From Streptomyces shenzhenensis (lineage in GTDB: Bacteria; Actinomycetota; Actinomycetes; Streptomycetales; Streptomycetaceae): DNA of 64,000 nucleotides. Below are positions 31,899 through 40,305 of this stretch, in pieces. The notes below the pieces were generated by a model. The model was not told the origin of the DNA, did not search any database, and saw nothing but the letters and a program-made list of their open reading frames with translations. Where the stretch lies: the NCBI RefSeq assembly GCF_003688995.1, contig NZ_PENI01000014.1:62001-126000 (forward strand), given 5' to 3'. Position 1 is the first letter of the stretch; every line of letters starts with the position of its first letter. Made by a program: the position numbers and the translations under genes.

Positions 31899-34421
31899 TC
31901 AGACGGTGGCGTCGGAGTCCCGGGCGGCGTCGTTCCACCGCTGCGACGGAGCCTTGACATCCGCTGCGGGCGCATCGAGGCCGAACTCGGCCGCCACAAG
32001 GGTGGTGTCGCCACCCGGGACAGGCGCGCTGACCGGGGCCAGCTCGGGGGCGGCCCCGAACTTCACGGCCGCGCCGGCCACTTCGATGCCTGCGGCCACG
32101 TCGTGGTCGGAGATCCGGATCCGCATTCCCCGGGCCACCGCCTGGGGGTGCGAGAAGGCCTCATCGACCGACAGCACCATGGCCCCCGGCAGCTTGAGCG
32201 AGAAGAACAGCGCCTCCCATTCGGCCGCAGATCGCCTCAGGAAGCTCGGCTCGACCGCCGCGTAAAGGGCTTCCTCGTGCTCCCGCCGCAACGGCTCGGT
32301 GGCGAACCGGGGGTCGTCGAGCCACTCGGGGTGGTCCGCGGCCTGGCAGAACCGGGCCCAGAACTGCTGAGTGATGCAGATCGTGAACCAGCGGTCGTCG
32401 GCAGTGCGGAACACCCCGAAGGGCAGCGAACCGCTGCCGCCGCGCCGCGGCTCGGGAAGGAACTCCTTGCCTACTGTGACCGCTTGCGGCGCCCGGTACG
32501 AGAGCAGAGCCACCTGGGCGTCCAGCAGGCTGACGTCCAGGCGCTGGCCGCGCCCCCGCAGCGAGCGCAGCCGCAAGGCGCCCAACGTGCCCAGCGCGGC
32601 GAACAGCGCGCCGGTCAGGCCCCCGATCGGGTTCCCCCAGCGGATCGGGATGTCCGGGCTGGTGTGGTCGACGGTGATGCTCATGCCACCACCGAGCGCC
32701 TGAATCGCGTTGTCGAAGGCCGGGAAGGCGCTCCACGGGCCAGTGTGGCCGAACCCGGTGATCGAGGTCTGGATGAGCTGGTCGTTCTTGCTCTGCAGCG
32801 ACTCGAAGTCCAGGCCGAGCCGGTGGAGCACTCCCGGCCGGTAGTTGTCGAGCATGACGTCGGCCCGACAGGCCAGGCCGAGCAGGAACTGGCGCCCCTC
32901 GGCGGTCTTCAAGTCGGCGACGACGCTGCGCTTGCCCCGGTTCAAGCCGGCCCGGAATGATGCCTCGCGGGTCACGTCCGGGTAGGGTTCCATCACCTGG
33001 CCGAACGGCCGCTCGACGCGGATCACGTCGGCCCCCAGGTCAGCCAGGAGCTGGGCGGCGAAGCCCTTGCTGGGCTCGTCGCCGTTCATCTCCAGGACGG
33101 TCGTGCCCTCCAGTGCCCGCCCGACCTGCCGGGAGACGTCCACCTCGGCTTCTGGCGCCCAACGATCGACCAGCGGCACACCACCACGGCCGTCGCCGCA
33201 GTGGATCACGCCGGCCGAGGCGAGGCGCCCCAACTCCGCCGCGTCGAGTCCCAGCAGCGAGCTGAGCACCATCGCAGTGTCCGCCCCGGTCTGCCGGGGA
33301 GCCCGCCAGGTGGTGGAGTCGCTGAACTTGAGGGCGTCGCCCGCGACGGTGGCGGTGCGACCGAACTCGTCGGTGACCTCCACCGACATACCGCGGGCTC
33401 GTACCTGCGGGTGCTTGAAGACGTCGGCGACACGGGTGACCTTGCCGCACACGACGCCGGCGTCCATGAGGTGCTCCTGCCACCAGTCTGCGGTGCGGGT
33501 GCGAAACACCCCCTGCAGGAGCTCGACGAGCTCCTCACGGTGGGCATGCCGCGCCGGACCGGTGCTGAACCGATCGTCGGTCAGCAGGTCCGGCCGCTCC
33601 ATGATCTGGGCCGCGGCAGGCCACATCCGCTGACTGATGCAGATCGCGACCCAGCCCTCGGAGCACTCGAAGTTGCCGAACGGCACAGTGCCCTGGCCGC
33701 CCTCGAACGGCGACGGCAGCGGCTCCTGGCCGAAGCTCAGGGCCTGCGGCACCCGGTAGGTGTTGAGGGCAAGCATGGCATCGAGCATCGAGACGTCGAC
33801 GTGCTGGCCCGCCCCCGTCCGGTCGCGGTGGATCACCGCTCCAGTGACACCGATCGCGCTGAAGACGCCGGCGAAAAGGTCCCCGATCGGAATGCCCCAG
33901 CGCACCGGGGGGCGATCCGGGGCCAGCCGGGTGTAGTTCATCGTGCCGCACATGGCCTGCACGATCGGGTCGTACGCGGGCATCGTGGCCCATGGCCCGT
34001 CGCCGCCGAAGCCGGTCAACGAGCAGGTGATGATCGACGGGTTGAACGGCAGCAACGACTCCCGGTCGATCCCGAGCCGCTTGGTGACGCCGGGCCGGAA
34101 ATTGTCGACGACGACGTCCGCTTCCGCCACCAGCCGGTGGAACAGGCCGCGGCCCTCGTCGGTCTTCAGATTGAGACTCACCGAGTGCTTGTTGCGGGAC
34201 AGACCCCAGTTGAAGGCCTCGTCCTCGCTGAGGCGGGTCGGGGCGGTCTCCTCCCTCGGCTCGCCGTTCGGCAACGACTCGACACGGATCACCTCCGCAC
34301 CGAGATCGGCCAGCAGGAGCGAGCCGAAGGGACCGGAGACGACGCGGCACAGATCGAGGACCCGCAGACCGGAAAGAGGCGTGGACGGCTGGGTGTTCGG
34401 GACTTCCGATGGCGCACTCAT
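31899..34421 (-). CDS. fused double CaiB/BaiF-type (class III) CoA-transferase
   Basis: One 840-residue chain contains two complete class III CoA-transferase units, about residues 15-400 and 430-815. Each has its own LLADLGAEVIRVE or LLADLGADVIRVE start, VDNFRPG or LDNYRPG, and the catalytic Asp in AYDPIVQ (near 150) and AFDNAIQ (near 569). These enzymes move CoA between acyl groups and normally dimerise as interlocked rings, so the fusion would fix a pseudo-dimer. The ATG has no ribosome site, so the transcript may be leaderless. It is downstream of the LuxR regulator on the same strand. Confidence 0.92.
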   Translation of the reverse strand: MSAPSEVPNTQPSTPLSGLRVLDLCRVVSGPFGSLLLADLGAEVIRVESLPNGEPREETAPTRLSEDEAFNWGLSRNKHSVSLNLKTDEGRGLFHRLVAEADVVVDNFRPGVTKRLGIDRESLLPFNPSIITCSLTGFGGDGPWATMPAYDPIVQAMCGTMNYTRLAPDRPPVRWGIPIGDLFAGVFSAIGVTGAVIHRDRTGAGQHVDVSMLDAMLALNTYRVPQALSFGQEPLPSPFEGGQGTVPFGNFECSEGWVAICISQRMWPAAAQIMERPDLLTDDRFSTGPARHAHREELVELLQGVFRTRTADWWQEHLMDAGVVCGKVTRVADVFKHPQVRARGMSVEVTDEFGRTATVAGDALKFSDSTTWRAPRQTGADTAMVLSSLLGLDAAELGRLASAGVIHCGDGRGGVPLVDRWAPEAEVDVSRQVGRALEGTTVLEMNGDEPSKGFAAQLLADLGADVIRVERPFGQVMEPYPDVTREASFRAGLNRGKRSVVADLKTAEGRQFLLGLACRADVMLDNYRPGVLHRLGLDFESLQSKNDQLIQTSITGFGHTGPWSAFPAFDNAIQALGGGMSITVDHTSPDIPIRWGNPIGGLTGALFAALGTLGALRLRSLRGRGQRLDVSLLDAQVALLSYRAPQAVTVGKEFLPEPRRGGSGSLPFGVFRTADDRWFTICITQQFWARFCQAADHPEWLDDPRFATEPLRREHEEALYAAVEPSFLRRSAAEWEALFFSLKLPGAMVLSVDEAFSHPQAVARGMRIRISDHDVAAGIEVAGAAVKFGAAPELAPVSAPVPGGDTTLVAAEFGLDAPAADVKAPSQRWNDAARDSDATV

Positions 34422-34593
34422 AATGAGAGGACGATAAGACGTGCCGAACTAAAACACAACTGCAAGCTTCCTTGTGGCACCATTAAGGATTTACCGGGCT
34501 GACCAGCGATATACCAGGTCACAGAGCATACCCGGCCCATTGGATCGCCGACTCACAATGATGACTTTGAAGAGTTACTATGATGTTTCACAC
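34422..34593 (-). promoter_or_regulatory. AT-rich upstream region of the CoA-transferase
   Basis: This 172-base region between the LuxR-type regulator stop and the CoA-transferase start is much richer in A/T than its surroundings and holds no ORF. It is the likely promoter and regulator target of the fused CoA-transferase gene. No clear inverted repeat stands out. Confidence 0.4.
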
Positions 34594-36903
34594 TCATCGC
34601 CCGCGGACTCCACCGGCGACCAGGGCCACCACCTGGCTGCGCGAGGTGAAGCCCAGCTTGGTGAGGATCCGCTGGACATGCGTGTCGACCGTCCGCAGCG
34701 CGATCACCAGAGCGTCGGCAATCTCCCGGTTGGTCTTCCCGGTGGCCAGCAGCTCCGCGATCTGACGCTCCCGTGGGGTCAGCGGCAGGTCGTACAGAAC
34801 TGAGTCCCCGGCTGACGCACCGGCCACTGGGATCGCCTCGACCTCCCCCAGCGCCTCGGCCATCAGCTCACCCAGGGGCATCTCCCTGCCGCGGGCGGAA
34901 ACGGCGGCGTACTCCTTGCCCAGCTCGTCCCGAGCCCGCAGTACGTAGTACTCGTGCCACTCCCGCATCCCCGGGAAACCGTGGTAAGCGGGCCCGAAGT
35001 CCTCAGCCCGGGCCTCGCTCGCCTCCAACAGGAGGGCGCCACGCCGGGCTTGGCCGCTGTCCATGGCTGCCCAGGCCAGCAGCTCGACCGCCCAGACCAC
35101 GCCCTGCAGGTTGACCAACTCGCGCTTGCGACGCAGGGCCTCCCGAGCCAGCTCCTCCGCCTCGCCGACGCGGCTGGACAGCAGCGCCTCGAGCGCGCGG
35201 AAGACCAGTGCCCAGGAGAACAGCAACTCCTCGCCGCGGGCGGCGCACAGCCGTGTGGCCTCTGCCAGCACCGCGTGTGCTCGGCCTAGATCGCCCCGGC
35301 AACAGTAGGCGAGGCCCAGATTGATCAGGGCATCGGCGAGGAACGGGAGACTGTCCGGGCGGCCCCGCTCTTGGGCGATCCCCGCCTCCAGGTGATCGAT
35401 CGCCGCATCCACGCGGCCGTCGAACAGCTCGGCCACGCCCATCGTGCAGCGGGCGTGCGCGACACTCTCCTCGTCCCCTATTCGCTCGGCCAGACTCCGG
35501 CCCTCGCCCAGAAGCTCCCGTGCGGCCGGAATATCACCGTCAACGGCACTCAGGAAGCCATGCATCCACAGCGCCTGAGCCCGCTCGGGGGCCGACCCGT
35601 CCTCGACGTCCAGCAGCCGGCTCAGCCAGCGACGGCCTTCGCCAGGGACGCCGGAGCCGATCCAGAAGGTGAACAACGCCGCAGCCAATCGCAGCCCGGT
35701 GCGAACGTTGGCCGGATCGCCCAGCGATGTCTCCAGCGCGGCCCGGACGTTCGCGTGCTCGCTCAGCACTTGCGCGTGCAGCTCCCGTTGGCGCGGGCCG
35801 AACCAGCCCAGCCGCACACGTTCGGCCAGGTCGGCGTACAGATTCAGGTGGGCCCGGCGGACCGCGTCCGCCTCGCCGGACTCCTTCAGCTTTCCGGCGC
35901 CATAGAGCCGGATGGTCTCGAGCATCGTGTACCGCGAACCGTCGAGGATCACCACGGACTTCTCGACCAGCTCGAACAGGGCGGGGGCGACGGCTTCAGG
36001 CGGCAGCCCCGGCCCGGCACAGACCGACGTCACCGCGGCCAACGTCGCGCCGCCCCGGAACACGGAGAACCGAGTCCAGAACACGCGGGCCTCGGAAGTG
36101 CAGAGCTCATGGCTGTAGTCGAGATTCGCACGCATCGTGGTGTGGCGCCGCGGGGCCGAGCGGGGCGCCGGCGGGTCCGACACCGGGTGAATCAGCATCG
36201 ACTCGACCGACTGCCATCGGCTCCCGGCCGCAGCCAGCTCGATGGCCAGCGGCAGGCCATCCAGCCGACGGCACAGCTCCACGACCTCACCCTCGTCCAC
36301 CTGCCCGGCCGCGACCTCCGCGTTGAGCGCCCCGGCCCGCTCCAGGAAGAGCGCGACCCCGTCGTAGCCCGCGGCGGCGCCAGGCGGGATCCCGGCCCCC
36401 ACGGCCGGCAAGGCCAGCGGCGGCACCCGGTAGAGCGCCTCGGCATCGATCCGCAGCGCCGCCCGGCTGGTGGCCAGGACGTGGAGGTGCGGGCACCGGC
36501 TCAGCAGCCGGGCCACGAACACCGCGACCGGCTCGGCCAGGTGCTCGCAGTTGTCCAGTACCAGGAGGACACGGGCGGTGCCGATGCGGGCGGCCAGATC
36601 CTCCACGTCCCCGCCCGGGCTCCGGCCCGGGTCGATCCGGGTGAGCATGGTGGGGGCGAGCAAATCCGGCTGGGAGAGATCGGCCAGAGGGACCATCGTG
36701 GCGCCGTCCGGGAAGGCCCTCCGCACGGTCCGAGCCACGTGCAGGGCCAATCGGGTCTTTCCGACGCCGCCCGGGCCGGTCAACGTGACGAGGCGGGAGC
36801 GGGTGAGCAGTTGCTTGACCTCGGCCGCTTCGGCGTGGCGCCCGATCAGGCTGGTGACGTCCGCAGGCAACTGCTCCCGCCCACCCAGCTCGTTGCGCGC
36901 CAT
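34594..36903 (-). CDS. LuxR-family regulator with N-terminal ATPase domain
   Basis: A 769-residue regulator. The Walker A loop GPGGVGKT is at residues 43-50, with LLVLDNCEHL as Walker B, then an AAA/NB-ARC-like region. Next come helical TPR-like repeats (about 380-680), and a C-terminal LuxR helix-turn-helix from about 705 with LTPRERQIAELLATGKTNREIADAL. Such proteins bind a ligand, hydrolyse ATP and activate nearby operons. It is divergent from a small gene, with two palindromes in the gap. It is the most likely pathway activator of this half of the island. Confidence 0.93.
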   Translation of the reverse strand: MARNELGGREQLPADVTSLIGRHAEAAEVKQLLTRSRLVTLTGPGGVGKTRLALHVARTVRRAFPDGATMVPLADLSQPDLLAPTMLTRIDPGRSPGGDVEDLAARIGTARVLLVLDNCEHLAEPVAVFVARLLSRCPHLHVLATSRAALRIDAEALYRVPPLALPAVGAGIPPGAAAGYDGVALFLERAGALNAEVAAGQVDEGEVVELCRRLDGLPLAIELAAAGSRWQSVESMLIHPVSDPPAPRSAPRRHTTMRANLDYSHELCTSEARVFWTRFSVFRGGATLAAVTSVCAGPGLPPEAVAPALFELVEKSVVILDGSRYTMLETIRLYGAGKLKESGEADAVRRAHLNLYADLAERVRLGWFGPRQRELHAQVLSEHANVRAALETSLGDPANVRTGLRLAAALFTFWIGSGVPGEGRRWLSRLLDVEDGSAPERAQALWMHGFLSAVDGDIPAARELLGEGRSLAERIGDEESVAHARCTMGVAELFDGRVDAAIDHLEAGIAQERGRPDSLPFLADALINLGLAYCCRGDLGRAHAVLAEATRLCAARGEELLFSWALVFRALEALLSSRVGEAEELAREALRRKRELVNLQGVVWAVELLAWAAMDSGQARRGALLLEASEARAEDFGPAYHGFPGMREWHEYYVLRARDELGKEYAAVSARGREMPLGELMAEALGEVEAIPVAGASAGDSVLYDLPLTPRERQIAELLATGKTNREIADALVIALRTVDTHVQRILTKLGFTSRSQVVALVAGGVRGR

Positions 36904-36924
36904 CGTCCGCTACCCTGCCTCTGC

Positions 36925-36938
36925 GTGACCGGGGTCAC
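36925..36938. promoter_or_regulatory. palindrome upstream of the LuxR-type regulator
   Basis: GTGACCGGGGTCAC is a perfect 14-bp inverted repeat, 21 bases upstream of the regulator start and directly next to a second inverted repeat. It is a candidate autoregulatory operator. Confidence 0.5.
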
Positions 36939-36969
36939 ATGCGTAGTCGATGTCGGCAATTCTACGCAT
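36939..36969. promoter_or_regulatory. second inverted repeat in the same divergent gap
   Basis: ATGCGTAG and CTACGCAT are perfect 8-bp arms with a 15-base spacer. Together with the adjacent palindrome it fills the centre of the gap between the LuxR-type gene and the small gene at 37035. Confidence 0.5.
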
Positions 36970-37034
36970 GCGCTACGTCGTCCCAGCTCGGAGTGTGGAC
37001 GGTCACACCGACACGACGACGTGGAGGACTGCAG

Positions 37035-37397
37035 ATGACCTGTCGCACCCGGCTCAACGCCGGACACGGCCGACGACGGCACGCCCGCTGCTCCCGATCC
37101 GGCCGTAACTCCACCCCTTCGGCCTCCCTGCACCACGCCTCGCCCGGCCCCGCCGACCTGGTGACGCGGGTCGCCGCCATCGTGCCGACCCCGGGGGACG
37201 CCCTGTGCGCCGACGACCATGCCTGGGAGGCCTTCAGCGCCTTTCTGGACGAGGCCGCCCGGTTGGTGACCGACGTCCTGGGCCATGCCGGCACCCGGAC
37301 GTTGCGAGGTCTGCTCAACTCCTCCCTGGGTGAAGACGTCGTGACCAGGCTGCTCATCGAGCGCGCGCTCACGAGGCTCCAGGACGGCGACCACTGA
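37035..37397 (+). CDS. small hypothetical protein (120 aa)
   Basis: ATG at 37035 follows GGAGG with a seven-base gap. The N-terminal 45 residues are Arg/His/Ser-rich and look disordered. Residues about 50-118 appear helical (AWEAFSAFLDEAARLVTDVL, VVTRLLIERALTRLQDG). No known motif or membrane segment is seen. It shares the palindrome-rich control region of the LuxR-type regulator, so it may be controlled with it. Confidence 0.5.
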   Translation: MTCRTRLNAGHGRRRHARCSRSGRNSTPSASLHHASPGPADLVTRVAAIVPTPGDALCADDHAWEAFSAFLDEAARLVTDVLGHAGTRTLRGLLNSSLGEDVVTRLLIERALTRLQDGDH

Positions 37398-37708
37398 CCC
37401 GCCTTTAGCCGCCGAGGGGATTCTCACCCCTTGACCGGCTCGGCCCCCTCCCCCAGCACCCCAGCCACCACCGTCTGCTCGGTCCTGTCGGCTACGGTGG
37501 TCCACCGCGCTTCACCGTGCCGTCAAGCGCCCGCTGTCCCGCCACGCATACCTACCAGGCGGCCATCAGCATCGACGCCCTCTGGGCACAAGCACCTAGC
37601 CCGTAGCTTCATGGTCTTGCCCTTTAGCCTTCTTGTCGTGTCGCATATCGTGCGTCACTATGCCTCCAATGAGGTTCAATCCATATTGGCAACACGATTG
37701 GGAGTCTG
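37398..37708 (+). promoter_or_regulatory. 311-base upstream region of the P450 pair
   Basis: No convincing gene lies here. Near the left end AGGGG and CCCCT form a small hairpin that may end the preceding transcript. The right end is AT-rich and contains CCAAT at 37666-37670 with inverted ATTGG copies at 37685-37689 and 37697-37701, just before the P450 ribosome site GGGAG. These could be a regulator's half-sites. Confidence 0.4.
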
Positions 37709-38956
37709 ATGACCGACCTTGCCCTCGACGACCTGCGTGCCCGTTACCGACGTGACTACGACCCCTACGCCGACAGGTCCATCGACGAGCAGCTCGCCGA
37801 GCTGGCCGACCGCCGGACCGACAAGCCGGTCAGCTACTCCGCCCGCGGCAACGGCTGCTGGGTGCTGACCGATTACGACGACGTCTCCGATCTGCTGCGC
37901 CGCAACAACCGCGGTGTGATCAGCTTCCCCAACGAGCCCGACGGGCTGAATCTCTCCGGCGCGCGCGAAGCTCAGATCCCGATCGAACTCGACGGTCCTG
38001 GGCACCGTCAGGTCCGCCAGGTGCTCGACCCGCAGTTCGCCCCCAAGAAGGTCGCCGAACTCGAGGACCACCTGCGCGAGCAGTGCAACCGTCTGATCGA
38101 CGCCTTCATCGAGGACGGCAAGGTGGACTTCGTCAAGATGTTCGCGGTGCCGTTCCCAGGCGCGACCGTCCTGGCCATCATGGGGTGGCCGGGCGAGGAC
38201 CTGGAAATGATGAACGGCTGGGCCGACGTCCTGCTGCATGGTGTCCCCGGGGGCACGGAGGAGGAGAACAACGCCGCCCGCGGCCGAACGCACCAGGAGT
38301 TCGCCGCCTACATGGCGAAGAAGATCCCGCAGTGGCGGGCCGCCCCTCGCACGGACGACGTCATGTCGGTCATGCTCGACGCCGAGATCGGCGGTCAGAA
38401 GCTCACCGACGACCAGCTCTTCGACTTCTCCGTGCTGATGATGATGGCCGGTCTGGACACGGTGCAGAGCGTCCTGGCCCGCTGCGCGCGCTACTTCGCG
38501 CAGCACCCGGACCAGTGGGAGCGCATGTTCGAGGACGCGGAGCAGGTGCCGACCGCGGTGGAGGAACTGTTGCGCTGGGCCACCCCGCCGGTCCCGACCC
38601 GCACGATCACGGACGAGCACCTGGAGATCCGCGGCATCAAGATCCCCAAGGGCGAGCGGGTGCACGCGCCGCTGGGCTCGGCCAACCGCGATCCGAAGTA
38701 CTACCCCGACCCGGATGAGGTGATCTTCGACCGCCCGGCCAAGCCGCACCTGGCCTTCGGCGTCGGTACCCACCGATGCGTCGGGCTGCACCTGGCCCGG
38801 CTGGAGCTGCGGATCGCGTTCGAAGAGCTGCACCGCCGAATCCCCCGGTTCGAACTCGACCCCGACGCACCCGCCCCGCATGAGCACCTCGGGCTGGCCT
38901 GGGGCGTCAACGACGTCCACCTGCGCTTCACTCCTGGGCTGCGAGAACTGTCGTGA
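37709..38956 (+). CDS. cytochrome P450, first of a tandem pair
   Basis: This 415-residue P450 has the I-helix motif AGLDTV, ExxR in EELLRW, and the heme loop FGVGTHRCVGLHLAR with Cys357 as ligand. It is closely related along its whole length to the next gene, sharing RGNGCWVLT, NNRGVISFPNEPDG-like, FAPKKV and PQWRAAPR blocks. It would monooxygenate a pathway substrate. The two genes overlap by GTGA, so they are made together. A BVMO and an alcohol dehydrogenase follow on the same strand. Confidence 0.95.
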   Translation: MTDLALDDLRARYRRDYDPYADRSIDEQLAELADRRTDKPVSYSARGNGCWVLTDYDDVSDLLRRNNRGVISFPNEPDGLNLSGAREAQIPIELDGPGHRQVRQVLDPQFAPKKVAELEDHLREQCNRLIDAFIEDGKVDFVKMFAVPFPGATVLAIMGWPGEDLEMMNGWADVLLHGVPGGTEEENNAARGRTHQEFAAYMAKKIPQWRAAPRTDDVMSVMLDAEIGGQKLTDDQLFDFSVLMMMAGLDTVQSVLARCARYFAQHPDQWERMFEDAEQVPTAVEELLRWATPPVPTRTITDEHLEIRGIKIPKGERVHAPLGSANRDPKYYPDPDEVIFDRPAKPHLAFGVGTHRCVGLHLARLELRIAFEELHRRIPRFELDPDAPAPHEHLGLAWGVNDVHLRFTPGLRELS

Positions 38957-40209
38957 GTGCCCCGGCCGGGGAGCCGATCCAGGACACCCGGGAGCGGCTG
39001 CGCCGGGACTACGACCCGTACGCCGGCGTGCCGATTCAGACCCAGTTGGACGACCTGGCCCGACGGCGGGCCGAGCTGCCGTTGAGCTGGTCCGGCCGGG
39101 GTAACGGCTGCTGGGTCCTCACTGAGTACGACGACGTCTCCGAGCTGCTGCGGCTGAACAACCGGGGCGTGGTCAGCTTCCCCAACGAACCGGACGGCAT
39201 CAACGCGGTGGGCACCCGTCAGGCGATGATCCCGATCGAGATCGACGGCTCGGAGCACCGGCAGTACCGGCGCTACCTGGACCCTCAGTTCGCGCCCAAG
39301 AAGGTCGGGTTGCTCGAGGACCACCTGCGAGAGCAGGCCAACCGGTTCATCGACGATTTCATCGAGGACGGTCGCTGCGACTTCGTCGATCGCTTCGCGC
39401 TTCCCTTCCCGGGGGCCACGGTCCTGGCCATCATGGGCTGGCCGTTGGAGGACCTCGAGAAGATGAACCGCTGGACGTCGGTCCTGTTGCACGGCGTCAG
39501 CGGCGGCTCGCTGGAGGAGAACGCGGCCGCACGGGGCCAAGCGCACGTCGAGTTCAGCTCGTACATGCTGGAGAAGATCCCGCAGTGGCGGGCCGCTCCG
39601 CGCAAGGACGACGTCACCTCGGTGATGCTCGACGCCGAGATCGACGGCCGCCGGATGGACGACAACAAGCTGTTCGACTTCTTCGTCCTGATGATGACGG
39701 CCGGACTCGACACGGTGCAGAGCGTGCTCTCGCAGACGGCGGTCTACTTCGCTCGTCACCCGGAGCAGTGGGACCGGATGTTCGAGAGCCCGGAAACGCT
39801 CGAGCCAGCCATCGAGGAGCTTCTGCGTTGGGCGACTCCGCCAGTGCCCACGCGCACGGTCGCCGACGACGCAGTGCGGTTCCAGGGGATCGACATCCCC
39901 CCGGGCGACCGGATCCACGCCCCGTTGGCCGCGGCCAACCGCGACCCGAAGTACTTCTCGGATCCGGACGAGGTCGTGTTCGACCGGCGGCCCAAGCCGC
40001 ACCTCGCCTTCGGGGTCGGACCGCACCGCTGCGTCGGCCTGCACCTGGCCCGGCTGGAGCTGAAGATCGCCTATGCCGAGCTGCGCCGGCGGATCCCACG
40101 GTTCGAGCTCGACCCGCACGCCCCCGCCCCCAAGGAGCACCTCGGGCTGGCCTGGGGCATCGAGGACGTCCATCTGCGGTTTGCCCCCGGACCTCGCGAG
40201 CGGTCCTGA
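38953..40209 (+). CDS. cytochrome P450, second of a tandem pair
   Basis: This 418-residue P450 has AGLDTV, EELLRW and the heme loop FGVGPHRCVGLHLAR with Cys360 as ligand. It is the duplicate of the preceding gene. Differences cluster in the N-terminal 30 residues and around the B-C and F-G regions that usually shape the substrate pocket, so the two may act at different ring positions or on successive intermediates. GTG overlaps the upstream stop. Confidence 0.95.
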   Translation: MSAPAGEPIQDTRERLRRDYDPYAGVPIQTQLDDLARRRAELPLSWSGRGNGCWVLTEYDDVSELLRLNNRGVVSFPNEPDGINAVGTRQAMIPIEIDGSEHRQYRRYLDPQFAPKKVGLLEDHLREQANRFIDDFIEDGRCDFVDRFALPFPGATVLAIMGWPLEDLEKMNRWTSVLLHGVSGGSLEENAAARGQAHVEFSSYMLEKIPQWRAAPRKDDVTSVMLDAEIDGRRMDDNKLFDFFVLMMTAGLDTVQSVLSQTAVYFARHPEQWDRMFESPETLEPAIEELLRWATPPVPTRTVADDAVRFQGIDIPPGDRIHAPLAAANRDPKYFSDPDEVVFDRRPKPHLAFGVGPHRCVGLHLARLELKIAYAELRRRIPRFELDPHAPAPKEHLGLAWGIEDVHLRFAPGPRERS

Positions 40210-40305
40210 GCGACTCCGCTACAGAGGTTCCTCTCATGGTGTTAACATAATTACGCAACGGTAAGAACACTAAAGCAACATTGGTGCCAGGGCAGGAGAA
40301 TCTCC

